27,001 bases of DNA, from positions 1 through 27,001 of the forward strand of contig JAPJOW010000023.1 of the NCBI GenBank assembly GCA_030826005.1, in the 5' to 3' direction. Numbering within the stretch: the stretch's first letter is position 1; each line of letters opens with the position of its first letter. The translations under genes and the position numbers were made by a program. The stretch is from Aliterella sp. RAGGC_92 (GTDB lineage: Bacteria > Cyanobacteriota > Cyanobacteriia > Cyanobacteriales > Chroococcidiopsidaceae). The notes under the pieces were generated by a model that saw only the letters and a program-made list of their open reading frames with translations, was not told the DNA's origin and did not search any database. This document shows, piece after piece, positions 24,201-27,001 of the stretch.

Positions 24201-25457
24201 AGGAGTTTTAACAATAAAGTCTTTAAGGTCAATGGGTGGATGATCGGGGGCGATGTCAATTTGACCCGTTAGGCGATCGCACTGTCGTTCGACAATCTCA
24301 ACTTTGACGAGTTCGTTTACTTCAATTTCGCTTACTGTATCTAGGTTGCTACCTGTAATTTCAACAGTTGTAGTCTCTCCAGGGGTAAATCGATCGGGAG
24401 TGATAGAATCGATCGCTGGTTGCTGTATTTTGGCACGGCGATCGCGTTCTGCTAATACTTGTTGTAAAAATTCCTGCGATAAGTCAAAGGTAATATCTTC
24501 CCTCTGCCACTCGTCATCAAATTGAGCGATGCTGTCAGAGATAGTTTGAGCATATATAGGATCGGAATTCCAAGAATACAAAAATGTGACACTTTCAGCA
24601 TTTCTGATATGGGCGGCGTGAGTAAAGTTGTCTGAACCTTCGTGGAAAATGTGATTATCTAGAGAATCGCTGAGAATGCCAGTTTTCTTATGATAAATGG
24701 CTCGTCCTGATGCCATCTTCACGAGTTTGATTTGCAGAAACTCTAGGCGAACTAACTCTGCCAATATTTCTGTACCAGAAAAAGCGTTATTTTCTAAATC
24801 TTGAAGAAATTTGCTTAATGTACGGTGAATAAACCCAGTACGGTAGTCGGGATCTTCCAGTTTTGCTAATTCTTCAACATCAGCATTTTTAGTAAATCCC
24901 TGCCAATCCATCAGTAGCCGAATTTGACCTTCATTGAGAACAATCTGTTTGAGGGGTTCTTTATATAGCTTTAGCACTCCACTGTCAAAATAAGCAGTGG
25001 AACGACGATAAATTTGGGTACGTTCTAGAGCAGAGCAGATGAAGTTGTTATATTTATCTAATTCATTAGGCAGGCTGAATCTAGCGTAGCGATCTTTCAG
25101 TTCTAAAAAGCTACCTGCAAGCAGCGCTTTTTCTGTATCAACTCCTTCTAATTGCAAGAACTTTTCAATTGTTGCCAGATTGCTCGTTCGCAGCAGCGTG
25201 AGGCTAGGTAAATTCCCCTCTTGGTGGGGAGTGTAGGTAAATATTTTGGCGCTTTTAAGGTCAATTCGCAGCAATCTATCGGTGGCTTGTTTGCCGCCGA
25301 TCCCTAGAAAGGTAACGATGTTGTGCAGGAAATTGTCAGCATCGCGGTGTTTGAAAATTAGCCAATATTGGTTGTCAATACCTTTGATTGGGCTACCTTG
25401 CAGCAAGTAGTAGGGGCGCTGCTTGCGGATTAAGTCTGAGATAACGGTATCAAGCAT
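21216..25457 (-). CDS. Giant PLD nuclease - TIG-like - SNF2 helicase fusion (candidate defence enzyme)
   Basis: A 1413-aa multidomain protein. Residues 130-300 form a phospholipase D-type nuclease of the kind joined to helicases, with the single HxK motif at His256/Lys258, Asp264 and a downstream GSDNFTHAA (274-282). Residues 348-430 (SITPDRFTPGETTTVEITGSNL...) look like an IPT/TIG Ig-like module. From 490 to 1090 runs a complete SNF2-type superfamily 2 helicase: Walker A AVGLGKT (521-527), DEAH (603-606), LTATPWNNS (647-655), GSETLSVGQNL and QRIGRIDRP. An acidic patch (DEDEEAEEEETEAEQE, about 855-870) lies between the two helicase halves. The C-terminal ~300 residues are unassigned. It is the only gene of its kind here, on the minus strand downstream of a DUF2281-like gene and near an R-M fragment. 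Confidence 0.88.
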   Translation of the reverse strand: MLDTVISDLIRKQRPYYLLQGSPIKGIDNQYWLIFKHRDADNFLHNIVTFLGIGGKQATDRLLRIDLKSAKIFTYTPHQEGNLPSLTLLRTSNLATIEKFLQLEGVDTEKALLAGSFLELKDRYARFSLPNELDKYNNFICSALERTQIYRRSTAYFDSGVLKLYKEPLKQIVLNEGQIRLLMDWQGFTKNADVEELAKLEDPDYRTGFIHRTLSKFLQDLENNAFSGTEILAELVRLEFLQIKLVKMASGRAIYHKKTGILSDSLDNHIFHEGSDNFTHAAHIRNAESVTFLYSWNSDPIYAQTISDSIAQFDDEWQREDITFDLSQEFLQQVLAERDRRAKIQQPAIDSITPDRFTPGETTTVEITGSNLDTVSEIEVNELVKVEIVERQCDRLTGQIDIAPDHPPIDLKDFIVKTPTGVYNTSPKKLGAIAKSLEIPDFSEIEGFKQAVELILTGKHGTPQDFLYWLAGQKSHQFRLERSDLLDQLVNKDTLFEHQKSGAQHCLRVMQDFGVVVCADAVGLGKTRLAAAVARLYREQNGQAKIAIIAAKKLHPNWEREFAELDFKSGDYELYNKNLMSRKGSNFRENFNRYGGPDLVIIDEAHEGIRNNNNRIHKTCLELQQSDSAERTLRERASGKQRHFLLLTATPWNNSRKDIYNILSPFISRLEGFKELGFPAEMQDWFQKREIGVENFIDNTELFRRTYRELFLQRTRQMLRDATPDLNMYARRVAEWLPVKFETSTEQALDQIFTSFESSLFIPFADPIRYLRESVEQRSLLQNQRRFFLQRAESSMYALRRTIYNFGDRIRQMQQRLHNVEPTADGLKEFLLLHYGFKSEKTSTEFDFSDLEAWDEDEEAEEEETEAEQEKRSSVRRSIDLATDALRAQPDKAQAIYRRMLNNCEGDLLQLEQIQNLLAGEFAIDHKREQVTRKVQQLVSQGHKVLLISTFSDTVIDYYRYMTRNNAIASLGIGMVIGATKTYYQHGSSQPVKVSPINALQGDRNYRNMKREQIFRLFAPAATCKNVGDRPKKAEELSVLIGSETLSVGQNLQDADYLINVDLPWNPMVLEQRIGRIDRPKQHKVENIYIYYANSESQLLRQASRLSNLHKKLVGELESNNGKIPSIPSIDKLGASVYGDTLFDDEVLPGYIDFLSSLVKVRQMEQGNLQEATYQNQETSRDLYTHNEILHSEELGKLVEQLGEDYQASPISLGRYTGEIDEPHGLLALTIDYFGPNGELISDRRQTLYWNDRTGEKDGYGIAISTAFKTPVSGDVFSTTHLLEVAQNLYSQLVTLKQQRVNEIEQPETLDNITITSDRISKINRRVSNFDSFPVGTNRESVKATFKRLNAWKTLKQVQKLLREYTDGDKAQLEDLVFVTQLVEDTNKLNLIVNDGIKPASLKVSLAALLLKV

Positions 25458-25558
25458 GATAATTATTGCTGCAAAATCTTTTAAATTTGGACACCAAAGC
25501 AGGCTTGTGTTTTAGTTGGATTAAGTATGAGTAGGGGAAAAGATCGCAGCATTTCCTT

Positions 25559-25756
25559 TTACAAGTGCTGCCATGCTTTATCTTCTTCTGAAGTTAACCA
25601 GTCTTTTTGTAGGGAAGATTCGCTTAATAAAGCTGTTTCTAATTTTTTTTGAGAAAGATGTTTGTATTTGAGAAATTGAATAAAGTCGAGAACTTCATTT
25701 AGTAGTGGTTCAGGAATATGCTCAATTTGTTGGATAATCTGTTCTTTATAGTTCAT
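25559..25756 (-). CDS. DUF2281-like small antitoxin-type protein
   Basis: A 65-aa protein beginning MNYKEQIIQQIEHIPEPLLNEV and containing DFIQFLKYKHL, the hallmark layout of DUF2281 and related antitoxins that precede a PIN or Fic-type toxin. The C-terminal half is Lys/Glu/Leu-rich (SSLQKDWLTSEEDKAW), as in toxin-neutralising tails. No toxin ORF follows; the next gene on the strand is the 1413-aa nuclease-helicase, 101 bp away. It may be an orphan or a regulator of that gene. Confidence 0.75.
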   Translation of the reverse strand: MNYKEQIIQQIEHIPEPLLNEVLDFIQFLKYKHLSQKKLETALLSESSLQKDWLTSEEDKAWQHL

Positions 25757-25839
25757 AAAAGTGCTGCTTTGTCTTGCTTGTGAGCGAGTTAGATGATTGG
25801 GAATTTATAATAAAGTCACAGTTCTGAGATAGATTGTGA

Positions 25840-26115
25840 ATGAATACTCAACTTGTAGACTCGATTGTTCAAATAGTCGCTAGTCTCTCGCCAGCAGAAC
25901 GAGAATTAGTCAAACAGAAATTATTTGCATTGGATGGCAATAACCGAACCGAAAATACAGGTAGCCTTACTTTGGAGGAGCGGAAAGCTTTTCTTTGCAA
26001 ACCTTTGGCAGAGCGGCGGGCTATTTTGGCTCTGCAAGCGGAGGAAATGGCAACACACTATCAAAACTCGAATGAGTGGCGAGAATTGATGGCTGGAGAC
26101 ATCATTGATGACTAA
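25840..26115 (+). CDS. Small cyanobacterial antitoxin-like protein
   Basis: A 91-aa soluble protein starting MNTQLVDSIVQIVASLSPAERELV, with a later LTLEERKAFLCKPLAERRAILALQAEEMATHY segment. I recall similar short proteins beside cyanobacterial toxin genes, where the LS.AER.L helix pair and the LaeRR.iL motif are typical. It is divergent from the DUF2281-like gene (83 bp between the starts). No toxin gene follows within 190 bp, so it may be orphaned. The family assignment is tentative. Confidence 0.65.
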   Translation: MNTQLVDSIVQIVASLSPAERELVKQKLFALDGNNRTENTGSLTLEERKAFLCKPLAERRAILALQAEEMATHYQNSNEWRELMAGDIIDD

Positions 26116-26304
26116 CGCGCGATCGCCCAGTGCTAGTGAGATAAAATATTAAACTCTCCTTGCTATTTTGAATAAAAAGATTATTTGGGGTAGATTCTAT
26201 TTTTTGAAGCAGTTGTTCTTTGACAGTTATGGGTTAATTGTTTCGTTTCTTTACTGTTATCTAAAATTTATCCATAATAATAGGTAGATTTCTGAGTAAG
26301 TGTA

Positions 26305-26520
26305 ATGACACTAGATAAAGTTTTGGATGAGGCAATGGATTTGCCACTAGAACAGCAGGAAATGCTGGTACAAATTTTACAACGGCGGCTAATAGAGCGA
26401 CGTAGAGATGAAATTGCTACTGATGCCGCAGCTTCTTTAGCCCAATTTAGAGCAGGTAAGCTAAAAGCGCAAACTGCCTCTGAAGCAATCGCCGAACTAC
26501 GAGAATTTCTCAACTCATGA
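26305..26520 (+). CDS. Antitoxin of a RelE-type module
   Basis: A 71-aa helical protein (LDKVLDEAMDLPLEQQEMLVQILQRRLIERRR...). The N-terminal DLP.EQQE.LV.IL..R.IE pattern is typical of antitoxins paired with RelE/YafQ-like toxins. The C-terminal half (SLAQFRAGKLKAQTASEAIAEL) would wrap the toxin. It ends 3 bp before the toxin ATG, so the two are surely one operon, and such antitoxins usually repress their own promoter. That promoter must lie within 26116-26304, an AT-rich gene-free spacer in which I could not pick out an operator. Confidence 0.85.
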   Translation: MTLDKVLDEAMDLPLEQQEMLVQILQRRLIERRRDEIATDAAASLAQFRAGKLKAQTASEAIAELREFLNS

Positions 26521-26523
26521 AGA

Positions 26524-26808
26524 ATGAGCAAAATAGTCATTTCTAGTAAGTTTAAGAGAGCGTTCCGCAAATTTACTCGCCGTAATACACAGTTGCAAGC
26601 ACGGATTGAGGAAACAATCACCGCGTTGTCTGATGACATATTTAATCCATCTTTGGGGACTCATAAACTAGAAGGAAAATTATCGGGTCTACTATCATGT
26701 TCTTGTGGGTATGACTGTCGTGTTGTCTTTGCTATTGAAACAGAGCAAGAAAGCGGTGAAACATTTATAGTTTTGTTAGATGTTGGCACTCATGATGAAG
26801 TTTATTGA
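26524..26808 (+). CDS. RelE/ParE superfamily toxin (YafQ-like mRNA interferase)
   Basis: A 94-aa protein with the RelE layout: SSKFKRAFRKFTRRN, a helix, FNPSLGTHKLEGKLSGLLSCSCGYDCRVVFAIE and the C-terminal strand IVLLDVGTHDEVY. The H-K-L-x-G-x-L and SCSCGYDCRVVF blocks are shared with YafQ/RelE-type endoribonucleases that cleave mRNA on the ribosome. The C-terminal DVGTHDEVY keeps the His-Asp-x-x-Tyr ending found in such toxins. Its 3' end overlaps the convergent R-M fragment by 7 bp. Confidence 0.88.
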   Translation: MSKIVISSKFKRAFRKFTRRNTQLQARIEETITALSDDIFNPSLGTHKLEGKLSGLLSCSCGYDCRVVFAIETEQESGETFIVLLDVGTHDEVY

Positions 26809-27001
26809 ATGGGAAAGCTAGGAATGGCTGCATCAATTTTTGCCATCAGTTCAATGGTTTCTTTGAGAGCTACGACTATGCGTTGATAATGTTGGATATC
26901 TTCATTGCTGAGGGTGCGTCCTTTGCGATCTTTGAGCCACTTTTGGCAGACTTGATAACCGCCGACGTGGAAGTTCCAGACGTTTTCGGGTACTCCTGTA
27001 A
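26802..27001 (-). CDS. C-terminal fragment of a putative restriction-modification DNA methylase (runs off the window)
   Basis: Read on the minus strand, an open frame enters from the right edge and stops at TAA (26802-26804). About 65 codons are visible, with VWNFHVGGYQVCQKWLKDR followed by KGRTLSNEDIQHYQRIV and ALKETIELMAKID. This GGYQ.C.KWLKDRKGR.LS..D..HY..IV.AL..T. block is, as I recall, the usual C-terminus of large type ISP or Eco57I-like DNA methylase/restriction proteins. The catalytic part lies beyond 27001 and cannot be checked here. It is not in any longer listed frame because it has no start codon in the window. Confidence 0.75.
   Translation of the reverse strand, partial: TGVPENVWNFHVGGYQVCQKWLKDRKGRTLSNEDIQHYQRIVVALKETIELMAKIDAAIPSFPIQ

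Noticed and set aside
26268..26639. 123-codon minus-strand ORF
   Set aside because: Lies antisense over the antitoxin and toxin genes, which have clear family motifs; the peptide has no recognisable features.

Overview
The window looks like chromosomal DNA of a cyanobacterium. It carries a plant/cyanobacterial-type NDH-1 pair (ndhF-ndhD). The palindrome GCGATCGC (HIP1) recurs throughout, including two back-to-back copies at 13124-13139. Many short dispersed repeats of cyanobacterial style sit between genes. Gene content and codon style would fit a Chroococcidiopsis/Synechocystis-PCC-7509-like or filamentous lineage; that placement is inference. No rRNA, tRNA, CRISPR array or transposase gene was seen.

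Layout, left to right. Positions 1-494 hold no convincing gene, apart from a 50-codon ORF of doubtful status and the ndhD terminator. From 495 to 9123 lie housekeeping genes: ndhD1 and ndhF1 (minus strand), a WCGLC thioredoxin, an NnrU/Z-ISO-type membrane protein, rpiA (plus), folP and tpiA (minus), and an unrecognised 219-aa protein. folP and tpiA are separated by a short tandem-repeat/hairpin element. From 9131 to 13293 are an SbcD-type nuclease subunit, a 68/69-bp direct repeat, cysH (minus), a divergent glutaredoxin-like gene, and murE. From 13413 to 16407 two convergent sensor-kinase-like genes face each other. From 16757 to 18083 are a stress protein with a glycine-rich membrane hairpin and a BON-domain lipoprotein. 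Then come bioF (minus) and a two-gene ABC-2 exporter (plus).

The right end (21216-27001) changes character. A 1413-aa protein fuses a phospholipase D-type nuclease, an Ig/TIG-like module and a full SNF2-type helicase. It is followed by two small antitoxin-like genes, a complete two-gene RelE-type toxin-antitoxin module, and the C-terminal end of what looks like a restriction-modification methylase running off the window. This reads as the edge of a defence island and is the best candidate here for an under-described system.

A second point of interest is the kinase pair. The plus-strand kinase keeps the ATP-binding motifs but has Gln where the phosphoacceptor His should be. The minus-strand kinase keeps the His but has lost the glycine motifs of the ATP-binding domain. 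Their defects are complementary.
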